NCBI GenBank assembly: GCA_937965785.1
Contig: CALCKT010000064.1
Coordinates: forward strand, 3,932-67,931
Direction of reading: 5' to 3'
DNA from: an uncultured Propionibacteriaceae bacterium
GTDB taxonomy: Bacteria; Actinomycetota; Actinomycetes; Propionibacteriales; Propionibacteriaceae
DNA length: 64,000 nt
Position numbers and translations under genes: made by a program. Under the pieces are notes generated by a model. That model made no database searches. It saw only the letters and a program-made list of their open reading frames with translations, and was not told where the DNA came from. How positions within the stretch are numbered: position 1 is the first letter of the stretch; every line of letters starts with the position of its first letter. Below, piece after piece: positions 34,699 through 42,981 of the stretch.

Positions 34699-35394
34699 TC
34701 ACAGGTGTTTGAGGGCCTCCCGGCGGCTCAGGCCGCTGAGCCGCGATCCGCGCGTCTCCACGAAGGCCTTCACCCAGTCCGGGTCGATGCGGGCGTGTTG
34801 CCGCAGCGCCCAGCCGATGGCCTTGCGGATGAAGAACTCGGAGCCGTACCGCGACCCCTCCAGGTTGGAGTCGATGGCGTGGCCGAGCAGCTCCAGGTCG
34901 ATGGAGGTCTTGCGCTGCAGCTGGCAGATGATGGAGATGCGACGCAACCACAGGTCGTCTCCCGTGGCCCAGTCCCAAACCACGGCCCGCGCCCCGGGGG
35001 TGGTCGCGACCACGTTTTCCACCAGGGGAGAGGCGATCCCGTCGACGACATCCCACCAGGCCCCGGTCGTGGCGAGGTGCCGGTACAGCTCCAGGGCGCC
35101 GAGGTCCTGCCAGTCGCGGGCGTCGCGGTGGCCCGCGATCTCCAGCGCCGCGTACCAGTGTTCCCGGTGCGTGACCTCGTCCCACAGCTCCCGGACGGCC
35201 CGTTCCCACTGGTCGCGGCCGGTCAGGGGGTGTTCCTTCAGCAGGGTCTTGGTGATGCGCCGCACCTCGGGCAGCCGCACCCCGTGGAAGGGCAGCGCCG
35301 ACTTCATGTAGGCCTGCTCCCGGGCGGCCTTCCCGGGATCACCGGCGGCGGCGAGCACGCCGCGGATCTCGTCGACGAGCTGCACGGAGGTCAT
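34699..35394 (-). CDS. DNA alkylation repair protein (AlkD-like HEAT-repeat glycosylase)
   Basis: A 231-residue all-helical protein with KSALPFHGVRLPEVRRITK, ELWDEVTHREHWYAALEI, WWDVVDGIASPLV, LWLRRISIICQL and the end FFIRKAIGWALRQHARIDPD. These are the signatures of AlkD, which removes bulky or charged alkylated bases such as 7-methylguanine and 3-methyladenine. The start at 35394 gives a complete fold. It stands alone between the polyol operon and the HTH/DUF3887 gene. Confidence 0.9.
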   Translation of the reverse strand: MTSVQLVDEIRGVLAAAGDPGKAAREQAYMKSALPFHGVRLPEVRRITKTLLKEHPLTGRDQWERAVRELWDEVTHREHWYAALEIAGHRDARDWQDLGALELYRHLATTGAWWDVVDGIASPLVENVVATTPGARAVVWDWATGDDLWLRRISIICQLQRKTSIDLELLGHAIDSNLEGSRYGSEFFIRKAIGWALRQHARIDPDWVKAFVETRGSRLSGLSRREALKHL

Positions 35395-35655
35395 GGGGTC
35401 AATCTACTCGCACGGACATCGATTGCCGCTTTCCTCGACGAGCTGCCGGCGAGGATCCGAAGGGCCGGGACCGGGCGGTTCCGCTTGCCCACTCGTCGTC
35501 TGCTTGCGCTGTAGCGCTGGCGTTCGACGGTTGGGCTGGCGGATGGTGGGAAGGCCAGCGGATGGCGCGGCCCGATGCGCCGGTCGTGAACCGGGGTCCG
35601 TGACCCGGAGGGCCGACGGCCCGTTGAACCGCCTCCAAGTCCTGTAAAGCCAGCC

Positions 35656-35691
35656 TTGACAGAAGTGGCGGTGTAAACCTACTCTTTACAC
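35656..35691 (+). promoter_or_regulatory. Leaderless promoter with overlapping operator
   Basis: -35 TTGACA (35656-35661), an 18-bp spacer and -10 TACTCT (35680-35685), ending 6 nt before the ATG at 35692, so the mRNA probably starts at the initiation codon. A perfect inverted repeat GTGTAAA-N7-TTTACAC (35671-35691) covers the -10 and touches the start codon. The HTH protein encoded right behind it is the obvious ligand. The 297 bp before this contain no gene. Confidence 0.82.
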
Positions 35692-36357
35692 ATGTCGACC
35701 GACGATGTGACCTCCGAGGAGCTCGCGAGGCGTCTTCGGAAGATCGGCTCCCTGGTGGCGGCGGAGCTCGCCGCTGCCGACGATCCGGACGCCCCCGGGG
35801 GCGACATGACCCACTCCCTGGCCGCCGTGCGCTCGCTCCAGTCGCTGACCGACGAGATCCTGGCCCGGCTCGTCACCGCGGCCCGCGGGAGGGGGGTCAC
35901 CTGGCAGGCCATCGGCGATGCCCTGGGTACCAGCCGCCAGGCGGCCTTCCAGCGTTTCGGAAACCCGACCGACCCGAGAACAGGAAAACCCATGAAGAAA
36001 CCCACCGATTTCGAACTCCGCGCCGCCGTCGAGAAGGCGGAGGCATTCCTCGACGCCATCGAGGAGCACGAATGGCAGAAGGCCAACGAGCTGGCGGGGC
36101 CGCGCGCCGGATGGCAGCTCGACGCCGAACGGCTGGCCGACGCCTGGGCGCAGGTGATCGCGCTGGGTGGGGAGCTCGAACGGCGCGGCACCCCGACACC
36201 CTTGGTCCTGTCGGGCGGGGTAGTCGTGGTGGAGGAACCCCTTCACATGGAGGCCGCCGACCTCGTGGCCCGCATCAGCTACAACAGCGACGGCGACATG
36301 ATCGGCCTGTGGTTCCTGCCCTCGGGGCAGGCGCTCGTGGAGGAAGAACGGCAATGA
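35692..36357 (+). CDS. HTH protein with C-terminal DUF3887 domain
   Basis: A 221-residue protein. Residues about 1-100 form a helical DNA-binding part whose recognition unit is VTWQAIGDALGTSRQAAFQRF. A KPMKKPTDFEL linker follows, then a DUF3887-like domain (about 105-221, VEKAEAFLDAIEEHEWQKAN). The promoter palindrome overlapping its own start suggests autorepression. Its stop overlaps the CPBP protease ATG (ATGA), so the two proteins are made together and may act together, for example a regulator released or cleaved by the protease. That link is inference. Confidence 0.85.
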   Translation: MSTDDVTSEELARRLRKIGSLVAAELAAADDPDAPGGDMTHSLAAVRSLQSLTDEILARLVTAARGRGVTWQAIGDALGTSRQAAFQRFGNPTDPRTGKPMKKPTDFELRAAVEKAEAFLDAIEEHEWQKANELAGPRAGWQLDAERLADAWAQVIALGGELERRGTPTPLVLSGGVVVVEEPLHMEAADLVARISYNSDGDMIGLWFLPSGQALVEEERQ

Positions 36358-37298
36358 CCATCGCCGGGCGGCGGGGCGTTCACGTGCGGGCGGTCGGCGT
36401 GTTCCTGCTGGTGGGTTTCGGGGCGGCCCTGCTCCTGGACTGCGTCGTGGCCGTGACCGGCGGGCTGGGAACACCGCAGGCCAAGGGGATACTTCCGCTC
36501 CGGATGTTCACCCCCGCCCTGGCCGCCTGGGTGGTCTGCCGGTTCGTCACCCACGAGTCCTGGCTGCGGGAGAGCGGGCTCGCCCGGCGAACGCCCGGTT
36601 CCGGGGGGCGTCCCGGTTGGCTCCGGATCCTCGGTTTCGCGACGATCGGGGTCGGCGTCGTGGTGGCCGCGCTCGCCCTGCTGCTGGCGTTGGTCATCGG
36701 TGCCGGGTGGTTCAGTCCGGACTGGGCCCTGACCTCGTTCGCGAACAATCTGCGCGGCATCGCCCCGGAGGGGTCGCTGCCGCCCGTCGCGATGATCTGG
36801 GTTCTCGTGATAGCGGCGAGCGTGTTCGCCGCGTACACGATCAACGGGCTGTTCGCCCTGGGGGAGGAGGCCGGGTGGCGCGGCTGGCTCCAGTCGGCCC
36901 TCGAACCCCTGGGCCGGCGGCAGGGAGTCGTGCTCACCGGCGTGATCTGGGGTCTGTGGCACGCGCCCTTGATCGTCATGGGCTACGAGTACGGCGACAG
37001 GCTCCCCGCGGTGGTCGGCATCGCCCTGTTCACCTGCCTGTGCGCCGGCCTCGGCACGCTGCTGTCCTGGCTCCGGGTTCGTTCCGGCAGCGTCGTGCCG
37101 GCCGCCATCACCCACGGCGCGGTCAACGCCTTCGGTGGCCTGCCCGCGATGTTGGTGGCGCCCGGTGGCAGTCTGGACCTGGTTCTGGTGGGCCTGATCG
37201 GCTGGCCCGCGGTGGTGCTTTTCGGTCTCCTGGCGGCCCTGTTGCTGAGCGGTTCGTGGGCCGGGTGGGCCGGTGTCGAACAGGGGATGCCGTCCTGA
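36354..37298 (+). CDS. CPBP-family intramembrane metalloprotease
   Basis: A 314-residue, about eight-helix membrane protein with the CPBP (Abi/Rce1-like) motifs: GEEAGWRGWLQ (Glu-Glu...Arg), IWGLWHAPLI (His) and ITHGAVNAF (His/Asn). Start ATG 36354 overlaps the preceding stop. Such proteases process peptides or lipoproteins, or protect against bacteriocins. Here coupling to an HTH/DUF3887 gene is the only clue to function. The longer in-frame upstream extension lies inside the previous gene and is not used. Confidence 0.9.
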   Translation: MTIAGRRGVHVRAVGVFLLVGFGAALLLDCVVAVTGGLGTPQAKGILPLRMFTPALAAWVVCRFVTHESWLRESGLARRTPGSGGRPGWLRILGFATIGVGVVVAALALLLALVIGAGWFSPDWALTSFANNLRGIAPEGSLPPVAMIWVLVIAASVFAAYTINGLFALGEEAGWRGWLQSALEPLGRRQGVVLTGVIWGLWHAPLIVMGYEYGDRLPAVVGIALFTCLCAGLGTLLSWLRVRSGSVVPAAITHGAVNAFGGLPAMLVAPGGSLDLVLVGLIGWPAVVLFGLLAALLLSGSWAGWAGVEQGMPS

Positions 37299-37363
37299 GG
37301 GTTGGGTCTTGGCCGTCGACTTGTGCTTCTCGCGAAGGGCCGTGTAGAGTTTGCCGACGGCTG

Positions 37364-37436
37364 GCCCCTATAGCTCAGTAGGCAGAGCGTCTCCATGGTA
37401 AGGAGAAGGTCTGCGGTTCGATTCCGCATGGGGGCT
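37364..37436 (+). tRNA. tRNA-Thr (anticodon GGT)
   Basis: A 73-nt cloverleaf. Acceptor GCCCCTA pairs with TGGGGGC (one G-T pair), the anticodon loop is ATGGTAA between TCTCC and GGAGA, and the T-loop is GGTTCGATTCC. The 3' CCA is not encoded. Confidence 0.95.
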
Positions 37437-37439
37437 CTG

Positions 37440-37467
37440 TTCTTGCCCGGGAGTTCTCGGGCAAGAA
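37440..37467 (+). other. Perfect hairpin between tRNA-Thr and tRNA-Met
   Basis: Arms TTCTTGCCCG and CGGGCAAGAA (10 bp) around an 8-nt loop, starting 4 nt after tRNA-Thr. It lacks a T-tract, so it is more likely a processing or partial termination structure than a full terminator. Confidence 0.6.
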
Positions 37468-37471
37468 TGTC

Positions 37472-37544
37472 GACGGGGTAGCTCAGTCGGTAGAGCAAGC
37501 GGCTCATAATCGCTGTGTCGCGGGTTCAAGTCCCGCCCTCGTCA
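37472..37544 (+). tRNA. tRNA-Met (anticodon CAT)
   Basis: A 73-nt cloverleaf. GACGGGG pairs with CCTCGTC, the anticodon loop is CTCATAA, and the T-arm is GCGGGTTCAAGTCCCGC; CCA is encoded at 37545-37547. The full 1-72 pair excludes the initiator tRNA. CAT could also be tRNA-Ile2 with lysidine, but elongator Met is the usual gene at this rpmG-linked place. Confidence 0.9.
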
Positions 37545-37598
37545 CCACACAACCGAAGCCAGCGCGCATCCGCGCCACTACACCGAGGGAAACTGATC

Positions 37599-37769
37599 AT
37601 GGCCAAGAAGGGGCAGGACGTCCGTCCGAAGATCACGCTTGCCTGCACCGAGTGCAAGGAGCGCAACTACATCACCAAGAAGAACCGCCGCAACGATCCC
37701 GACCGGATTGAGCTCAAGAAGTACTGCCCGCGCTGCCGCACCCACCGCGCGCACCGCGAAACCCGCTGA
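37599..37769 (+). CDS. rpmG: 50S ribosomal protein L33 (zinc-binding, C+ form)
   Basis: A 56-residue L33 with two CxxC pairs (ACTEC and CPRC) that bind zinc. The ATG at 37599 (MAKKGQDVRPK) follows GAGGGAAACTG; the longer upstream frame crosses the tRNA and is not coding. A zinc-free paralog lies at 43549-43716 in a Zur-type unit, so the pair is a zinc-sparing switch. Confidence 0.96.
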   Translation: MAKKGQDVRPKITLACTECKERNYITKKNRRNDPDRIELKKYCPRCRTHRAHRETR

Positions 37770-37839
37770 GCCGCACTTTTCCGCTGAGGGCCGCACCCGC
37801 AAGGGGCGGCCCTCAGCGTTTTCCCGGTAGCCTTCCCCC

Positions 37840-38268
37840 ATGCCGATTTCCGCCGAGCACGCGGGCCGGACCTATCCTCCGGCCCCCGCCTACCGCGTCA
37901 GCCGCGCAAAGATCGCAGAGTTCGCGCGCGCCATCCAGGACGAGAACCCCGCCTACTTCGGCGACCATCCCATCGCCCCGCCGACCTTCGCCGCCGTCAT
38001 CGCGGCCCAGGCGTGGGATGCCCTCTTCGGCGACGAGGAGCTGGGACTGGCCCTGCACCGAACCGTCCACGCCGACCAGACCTTCGACTTCCACCGTCCC
38101 CTGCGTGAGGGCGACGACGTGGTGGCCCGGCTCACCATCGAACGGGTCCGCAACCGCGGCAACCTGGACATGGTCACGATCCTGGTGGCGTTGACCGTCG
38201 ACGACGAGGCGGTCTGCGACGCCCGCTCCACCCTGATGCACACCCGCGAGGAGGCCCCCCATGACTGA
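37840..38268 (+). CDS. MaoC-like dehydratase, HadA type
   Basis: A 142-residue hot-dog protein of the N-terminal MaoC/FAS1-like dehydratase group, which lacks the catalytic Asp/His and works as the partner subunit of HadB. The core is KIAEFARAIQDENPAYFGD and HADQTFDFHRPLREGDDV. Gene order rpmG-hadA-hadB-murB-tRNA-Trp-secE-nusG matches mycobacteria. There the pair dehydrates hydroxyacyl-ACP in type II fatty acid elongation. Its role in an organism without evident mycolic acids is not clear. Confidence 0.85.
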   Translation: MPISAEHAGRTYPPAPAYRVSRAKIAEFARAIQDENPAYFGDHPIAPPTFAAVIAAQAWDALFGDEELGLALHRTVHADQTFDFHRPLREGDDVVARLTIERVRNRGNLDMVTILVALTVDDEAVCDARSTLMHTREEAPHD

Positions 38269-38674
38269 ACGCGAGATCCAGGTGGGGCAGGAACTCCCGG
38301 CCCTGGAGATCCGGGTCACCAGGTCGGTGGTGGTGCGCTACGCCGGTGCCTCCACGGATTTCAACGAGATCCACTTCTCCGACCGCCACGCCCGCGCCAT
38401 CGGCCTGCCCGGGGTGCTGGCCCACGGCATGTGGACGATGGGTGCCGGGCTCGGCCTGGTCACCAGCTGGATCGGCGATCCGGCCCGCGTCGGGCGCTAC
38501 TGCGTGAGGTTCACCCGTCCCGTGGTGGTTCCCGACACCGACGAGGGTACGCTGGTGCGTTTCACCGGGACCGTCGCCGCCGTCGCCGACGGGGTGGCCA
38601 CCGTCAACCTGACTGCGACCTGCGGTGACGACGCGGTGCTGGGGGCCGCGAAGGTGGAGGTCCGCATTGACTGA
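38261..38674 (+). CDS. MaoC-like dehydratase, HadB type
   Basis: A 137-residue hot-dog hydratase with the catalytic motif YAGASTDFNEIHFSD (Asp and His spaced as in R-specific hydratases) and the following LPGVLAHGMWTMG. It overlaps the HadA-type gene by 8 bp and is expected to form a heterodimer with it, acting on 3-hydroxyacyl-ACP. Its end overlaps the murB start. Confidence 0.88.
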   Translation: MTEREIQVGQELPALEIRVTRSVVVRYAGASTDFNEIHFSDRHARAIGLPGVLAHGMWTMGAGLGLVTSWIGDPARVGRYCVRFTRPVVVPDTDEGTLVRFTGTVAAVADGVATVNLTATCGDDAVLGAAKVEVRID

Positions 38675-39689
38675 GCCGCTCGCGAACCACACCACCTTCC
38701 GACTCGGCGGGCCCGCGCGGCGTTTCGTCGAGGCGACGACCGAACAGCAGCTCATCGACGCCGTCGCCGACTGCGACTCCCGGGGCGAACCGGTCCTGGT
38801 CCTCGGCGGCGGCTCCAACGTCCTGATCGCCGACGAGGGTTTCGACGGCACCGTGGTCAAGGTCGCCACCCGGGGGGTTCGTGCCGAGACCGCGGACTGT
38901 TCCGGGGCCCAGCTGGAGGTTGCGGCGGGGGAGGTGTGGGACGATCTCGTCGCCCGGGCCGTGGCCTCGCAGTGGTCCGGAACGGAAGCCCTCTCCGGGA
39001 TACCCGGGTCCGTGGGGGCCGTCCCGATCCAGAACGTCGGCGCCTACGGGGCCGAGGTGGCGAGCCTCATCCAACGGGTCCGCACCTGGGACCGGGCCGA
39101 GGGGTGCATCCGCACTTTCGCGGCCGCCGAGTGCGGCTTCGGCTACCGAGACTCCCGTTTCAAACGCGAGAAGGGACGCCACCTGGTGCTACGCGTCGAC
39201 TTCCAGCTGCCGCTCGGGGAACTGGGGCAACCCATTCGCTACCCCGAACTGGCCCGTGCCCTCGGTGTCGAGGTGGGGCAGCGCGCCCCCGCCGCCCGGG
39301 TGCGGGAGACCGTGCTCGCCATCCGGCGCAGAAAGGGCATGGTCCTGGACGAGAACGACCACGACACCTGGTCCGCCGGTTCCTTCTTCACCAACCCGAT
39401 CCTCACCCCGGAACAGGCGGCCTCCCTGCCCGCGGAGGCCCCCCGTTTCCCCGCGGGGGAGAGGGTCAAGACCAGCGCCGCCTGGCTGATCCAGCACGCG
39501 GGATTCCCCGCGGGTCACGGCACCGGCCCGGCGAGGCTGTCCACCCGGCACGTGCTCGCGCTCACCAACCGCGGACACGCCACCACCGCCGATGTCCTGG
39601 CTCTCGCCCGCGAGATCCGCTGCGGGGTGCGGGAACGTTTCGGAATCACCCTGGTTCCCGAGGTGAACCTGGTCGGCGTGAGCATCTGA
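38667..39689 (+). CDS. murB: UDP-N-acetylenolpyruvoylglucosamine reductase
   Basis: A 340-residue FAD enzyme that makes UDP-MurNAc. FAD-binding motifs are NHTTFRLGGPARRFVE, VLGGGSNVLIAD and GIPGSVGAVPIQNVGAYG. The active-site part has WSAGSFFTNP (Ser) and the end LVPEVNLVG (Glu). The TTG at 38667 is chosen over ATG 38625 because GGAGG lies 6 nt upstream and the protein then starts right at the conserved TEPLANHTTF. It overlaps the HadB stop by 8 bp. Confidence 0.93.
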   Translation: MTEPLANHTTFRLGGPARRFVEATTEQQLIDAVADCDSRGEPVLVLGGGSNVLIADEGFDGTVVKVATRGVRAETADCSGAQLEVAAGEVWDDLVARAVASQWSGTEALSGIPGSVGAVPIQNVGAYGAEVASLIQRVRTWDRAEGCIRTFAAAECGFGYRDSRFKREKGRHLVLRVDFQLPLGELGQPIRYPELARALGVEVGQRAPAARVRETVLAIRRRKGMVLDENDHDTWSAGSFFTNPILTPEQAASLPAEAPRFPAGERVKTSAAWLIQHAGFPAGHGTGPARLSTRHVLALTNRGHATTADVLALAREIRCGVRERFGITLVPEVNLVGVSI

Positions 39690-39779
39690 GCAGAGATTTC
39701 GGACCTTGCCGGGTATGCGGTAAGGTATGGGTCTGGCGAGGTCGGCCGCGCCTCGTACCAAGGCGTGCGGCCACGTCGA

Positions 39780-39852
<73 letters not shown>

Positions 39853-39871
39853 CGAAGCAGATGCTTCCAAC

Positions 39872-39897
39872 GCCTGCCACCCAGTGGGTGGGCAGGC
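39872..39897 (+). terminator. Hairpin terminator after tRNA-Trp
   Basis: GCCTGCC/GGCAGGC stem with an inner CCCA/TGGG part and one bulge, followed by ATTTCGTTTGTT. Some transcripts must read through or start downstream to express secE. Confidence 0.65.
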
Positions 39898-39927
39898 ATT
39901 TCGTTTGTTGACCGAAAGGGACCGCGC

Positions 39928-40413
39928 GTGAGCGACGACAAGACTCGGCAGGACGGGGACGAACTCCCCGAGGCTGACCCCGTCGCCGACGACGAGGTGA
40001 TCGCCGAGCTGGAGGACCAGTTCGACGAGGACTCCTCCGAGGACGGCGCGGAGGACGCCGACCACGAAGACGACGCGGGCAAGGACAAGTCCGGGAAGGC
40101 CGACAAGAAAACCTCGAAGGTGGTGACCCGCAGGACCGCGAAAGCCCCCGTCAAGAAGACAACGGCCACCAGGAAACGCTCGGAGACCGAGCGTGAGGAA
40201 CACGACCCTTACCGGGCGAAGAACCCTGCGCAGTTCGTGCGCCAGTCCGTGGCCGAGCTCAAGAAGGTCGTGTGGCCCACCTGGGTGGAGCTCACCGTGC
40301 TGTTCTCCGCGGTCCTGCTGTTCGTGTTGTTCATAATCGCCTACGTCATGCTTCTCGACAACGGCTTCGGCTGGGCCCTGCTCAGCCTGTTTGGAGGAAC
40401 CCCCAGTGAGTGA
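39928..40413 (+). CDS. secE: Preprotein translocase subunit SecE
   Basis: A 161-residue SecE. The first 95 residues are a long acidic then Lys-rich extension typical of actinobacteria (ELEDQFDEDSSEDG; KADKKTSKVVTRR). The conserved part is FVRQSVAELKKVVWPTW, followed by a single membrane helix (VLFSAVLLFVLFIIAYVML). The GTG start at 39928 is taken from the conserved opening SDDKTRQDG; the longer frame crosses tRNA-Trp. It clamps SecY in the translocon. Confidence 0.93.
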   Translation: MSDDKTRQDGDELPEADPVADDEVIAELEDQFDEDSSEDGAEDADHEDDAGKDKSGKADKKTSKVVTRRTAKAPVKKTTATRKRSETEREEHDPYRAKNPAQFVRQSVAELKKVVWPTWVELTVLFSAVLLFVLFIIAYVMLLDNGFGWALLSLFGGTPSE

Positions 40414-41191
40414 GAACACCGACGACTTCGAGATCGATCTGGGGGAACTGCCCGCTCCCAGCGACGAGGTCGAGATCGACCTCGGCCCGCTCGACGAGGA
40501 GAACGAACCCCAGGAGGAGATCGCCCTCGCCGATGAACCGGAGGAGGACGAACCCGAACAGCCGGAGACCGACGACGCCACCGCGGCGGCCGTCGCGAAG
40601 CTCCGCGAGGAGCTGGAGTCCAAGTTCGGCGAGTGGTACGTCATCCACACCTACTCGGGCATGGAGAACCGGGTCAAGCAGAACCTCGATTCCCGCGCCA
40701 CCTCCCTGAACATGGAGGACTACATCTTCGAGACGATCGTCCCCACCGAGGAGGTCGTCGAGGTGCGCAACAACGCCCGCAAGACCGTCACGCGCTGCGT
40801 GCTGCCCGGCTACGTGCTGGTGCGGATGGAGCTGACCGACGACTCTTGGGCGGCGGTGCGCCACACCCCTTCCGTGACCGGTTTCGTCGGCCACGGCCAG
40901 ACCCCCGTCCCGCTCAGCCTGGACGAGGTGGTCAGCATGCTGACTCCTTCCGTCGTCGCGAAGGTGGCCTCCGAGGCCTCCGCCGCCGTGGCGCGCGCGA
41001 AGAAGAAGGTGGAGGTCGTTGACTTCGCGGTCGGCGACTCCGTGATGGTGATCGACGGCCCCTTCACCGGGGTGCACGCCACGATCACCGAGATCAGCGC
41101 CAACCAGCAGCGGTTCCGGGCTCTCGTCGAGATCCTGGGTCGCGAAACCCCTGTCGACCTGGAATTCAAGCAGGTCGAGAAGGTCGGTTAG
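40406..41191 (+). CDS. nusG: Transcription termination/antitermination factor NusG
   Basis: A 261-residue NusG. An acidic N-terminal extension (about 70 residues) is followed by the NGN domain (WYVIHTYSGMENRVKQNL, ending with TPSVTGFVGHG) and the KOW domain (VGDSVMVIDGPFTGVHATI). The GTG at 40406 has GGAGG 8 nt upstream and overlaps the secE stop. It couples RNA polymerase to Rho and the ribosome. Confidence 0.96.
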   Translation: MSENTDDFEIDLGELPAPSDEVEIDLGPLDEENEPQEEIALADEPEEDEPEQPETDDATAAAVAKLREELESKFGEWYVIHTYSGMENRVKQNLDSRATSLNMEDYIFETIVPTEEVVEVRNNARKTVTRCVLPGYVLVRMELTDDSWAAVRHTPSVTGFVGHGQTPVPLSLDEVVSMLTPSVVAKVASEASAAVARAKKKVEVVDFAVGDSVMVIDGPFTGVHATITEISANQQRFRALVEILGRETPVDLEFKQVEKVG

Positions 41192-41287
41192 GTTCCCGCC
41201 CGTCCGGGACTCTACAATGGCGCGTTGCGTCGCGACCCGGGTGCGCCCGGCGTGACCGTTCCAAAACCAAACCCATAAGGACCCAAC

Positions 41288-41716
41288 ATGCCTCCCAAGA
41301 AGAAGGTCGCAGCCCTCGTCAAGGTTGCCCTGCAGGCTGGCTCCGCCACCCCTGCGCCGCCGGTCGGTACCGCTCTCGGTCCGCACGGTGTCAACATCAT
41401 GGAGTTCGTCAAGGCGTACAACGCCGCGACGGAGTCCCAGCGCGGCAACGTCATCCCCGTCGAGATCACCATCTACGAGGATCGCACGTTCACCTTCATC
41501 ACGAAGACCCCGCCCGCCGCCGAGCTGATCAAGAAGGCCGCCGGAATCCAGTCGGGCTCGGACAGCCCGCTGAAGAACAAGGTGGGCAAGCTCACCAAGG
41601 ACCAGGTGCGCGAGATCGCCACGATGAAGCTGCCGGACCTCAACGCCAACGACGTTGACGCCGCCTGCAAGATCGTGGAGGGCACCGCCCGCTCCATGGG
41701 CGTCACCGTCGAGTGA
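41288..41716 (+). CDS. rplK: 50S ribosomal protein L11
   Basis: A 142-residue L11 of the GTPase-associated centre. It has VKVALQAGSATPAPPVGTAL (N-terminal thiostrepton-site Pro-rich helix), NIMEFVKAYNAAT and the rRNA-binding C-terminal part KIVEGTARSMGV. ATG after AAGGACC. It is followed by rplA, the usual pair. Confidence 0.97.
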   Translation: MPPKKKVAALVKVALQAGSATPAPPVGTALGPHGVNIMEFVKAYNAATESQRGNVIPVEITIYEDRTFTFITKTPPAAELIKKAAGIQSGSDSPLKNKVGKLTKDQVREIATMKLPDLNANDVDAACKIVEGTARSMGVTVE

Positions 41717-41799
41717 CGCACCCCCTGGCAGGGAGCCCACTCCCACACCAGAACTGGTGGATCAGCCTGCGAGGCTGACGACAAAGAACGGAACCAGAG

Positions 41800-42498
41800 A
41801 TGAAGCACAGCAAGGCTTACAAGGCCGCCGCCGAAAAGCGCGACGGCTCCCAGCTGTACACCCCCGAGGCGGCGGTGAAGCTGGTCAAGGAAATGGCTTC
41901 GGCCAAGTTCGACGAGACCATCGAGGTGGCGGTGCGTCTCGGCGTGGATCCCCGCAAGGCGGATCAGATGGTGCGTGGCACGGTCAACCTTCCCAACGGC
42001 ACTGGCAAGACGGCTCGGGTCCTCGTCTTCGCCTCCGGTGAGAAGGCCGAGGCCGCGATCGCAGCGGGCGCCGACGAGGTCGGCGTCGACGATCTCGTCG
42101 AGAAGATCTCCGGCGGCTACCTCGATTTCGATGCCGTCGTCGCCACCCCCGACATGATGGGCAAGGTCGGCCGGCTGGGCCGTATCCTCGGCCCGCGTGG
42201 ACTGATGCCGAACCCGAAGACCGGCACCGTCACCATGGATGTGGCCAAGGCCGTCTCCGACATCAAGGGCGGCAAGATCGAGTTCCGCGTGGATCGGCAC
42301 GCGAACCTGCAGTTCATCATCGGCAAGGCCTCGTTCACCGAGCAGCAGCTCGTCGAGAACTACTTCGCGGCGCTGGAGGAGATCCTGCGTCTCAAGCCGG
42401 CCGCTTCCAAGGGCCGCTACGTGAAGAAGGTCGCGTTCTCCGCCACCATGTCGCCCAGCGTCCTGGTCGACGGTACGGTCACCAAACCGGCCGAGTGA
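41800..42498 (+). CDS. rplA: 50S ribosomal protein L1
   Basis: A 232-residue L1 that binds the 23S L1 stalk and can repress its own operon. Motifs are GLMPNPKTGTVTMDVAKAV and FRVDRHANLQFIIGKASF. ATG at 41800. It is the last gene of the rplKA unit, with a strong terminator 7 bp after the stop; rplJL lie about 13 kb away rather than next to it. Confidence 0.97.
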   Translation: MKHSKAYKAAAEKRDGSQLYTPEAAVKLVKEMASAKFDETIEVAVRLGVDPRKADQMVRGTVNLPNGTGKTARVLVFASGEKAEAAIAAGADEVGVDDLVEKISGGYLDFDAVVATPDMMGKVGRLGRILGPRGLMPNPKTGTVTMDVAKAVSDIKGGKIEFRVDRHANLQFIIGKASFTEQQLVENYFAALEEILRLKPAASKGRYVKKVAFSATMSPSVLVDGTVTKPAE

Positions 42499-42778
42499 GC
42501 CACTGACGACGAAGGGGCGGGCACCATCCGGTGTCCGCCCCTTCGTCGTCGCCCGGGCAGGAAATGAGCGGGCCGGGAAGGTCAGGGTGAGATCCCGGGG
42601 CGGACAGTTGGCCGCCACGCCTGCCCAGCAGCTCACGAAAGCCGCTGCCCTCCGCTTCCAAGGAGGCAGGCAGCTCACCCACGGCCCGTTCGACCACGCG
42701 GGTCTGACTCAGCCCCGTCCGGGCGGCGGCCCGACGGACCAGGTCGTGGACGTGCTCGTCCTTGATGTTCAAACTCAC
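42479..42778 (-). pseudogene. Orphan VapB-type antitoxin remnant
   Basis: The 99-codon frame (GTG start 42778) begins SLNIKDEHVHDLVRRAAART, then GLSQTRVVERAVGELPASLE. This is the N-terminal DNA-binding half of VapB antitoxins. After about residue 47 the likeness ends, and the frame runs on through the rplA terminator on the opposite strand, which is not a plausible coding end. No VapC (PIN) toxin follows. It is read as a decayed toxin-antitoxin fragment, although a short functional antitoxin cannot be excluded. Confidence 0.6.
42505..42550. terminator. Terminator after rplA
   Basis: A 16-bp perfect outer stem (42505-42520 with 42535-42550), extended by an inner GCACC/GGTGT stem and an ATCC loop. 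The 3' flank is GTCGTC rather than a T-tract, but the fold is very stable. It is palindromic enough to act on both strands. Confidence 0.82.
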
Positions 42779-42981
42779 ACAACAGTTCTACCTTCCCGGA
42801 GTAAAATTCCACTCTCCCGGGTTGGTTGGTTCATGAGCTGCTGGGGCGGCGCTCCCGGGAGGCTGATCGAACCGCTCTGCGAGTTGTTGGTGATGGATGC
42901 CCCGGTCGGCGTTTTCCTTTCGGGGCAGGTCCGGGCGATGTGTGGGCGCATGTTGGGCAGTCCGGGTCGCGGGTATCAGGG

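Noticed and set aside
37440..37467. Hairpin between tRNAs as an attachment site
   Set aside because: No integrase, no direct repeat of the tRNA 3' end and no island boundary are visible, so a processing hairpin is the simpler reading.
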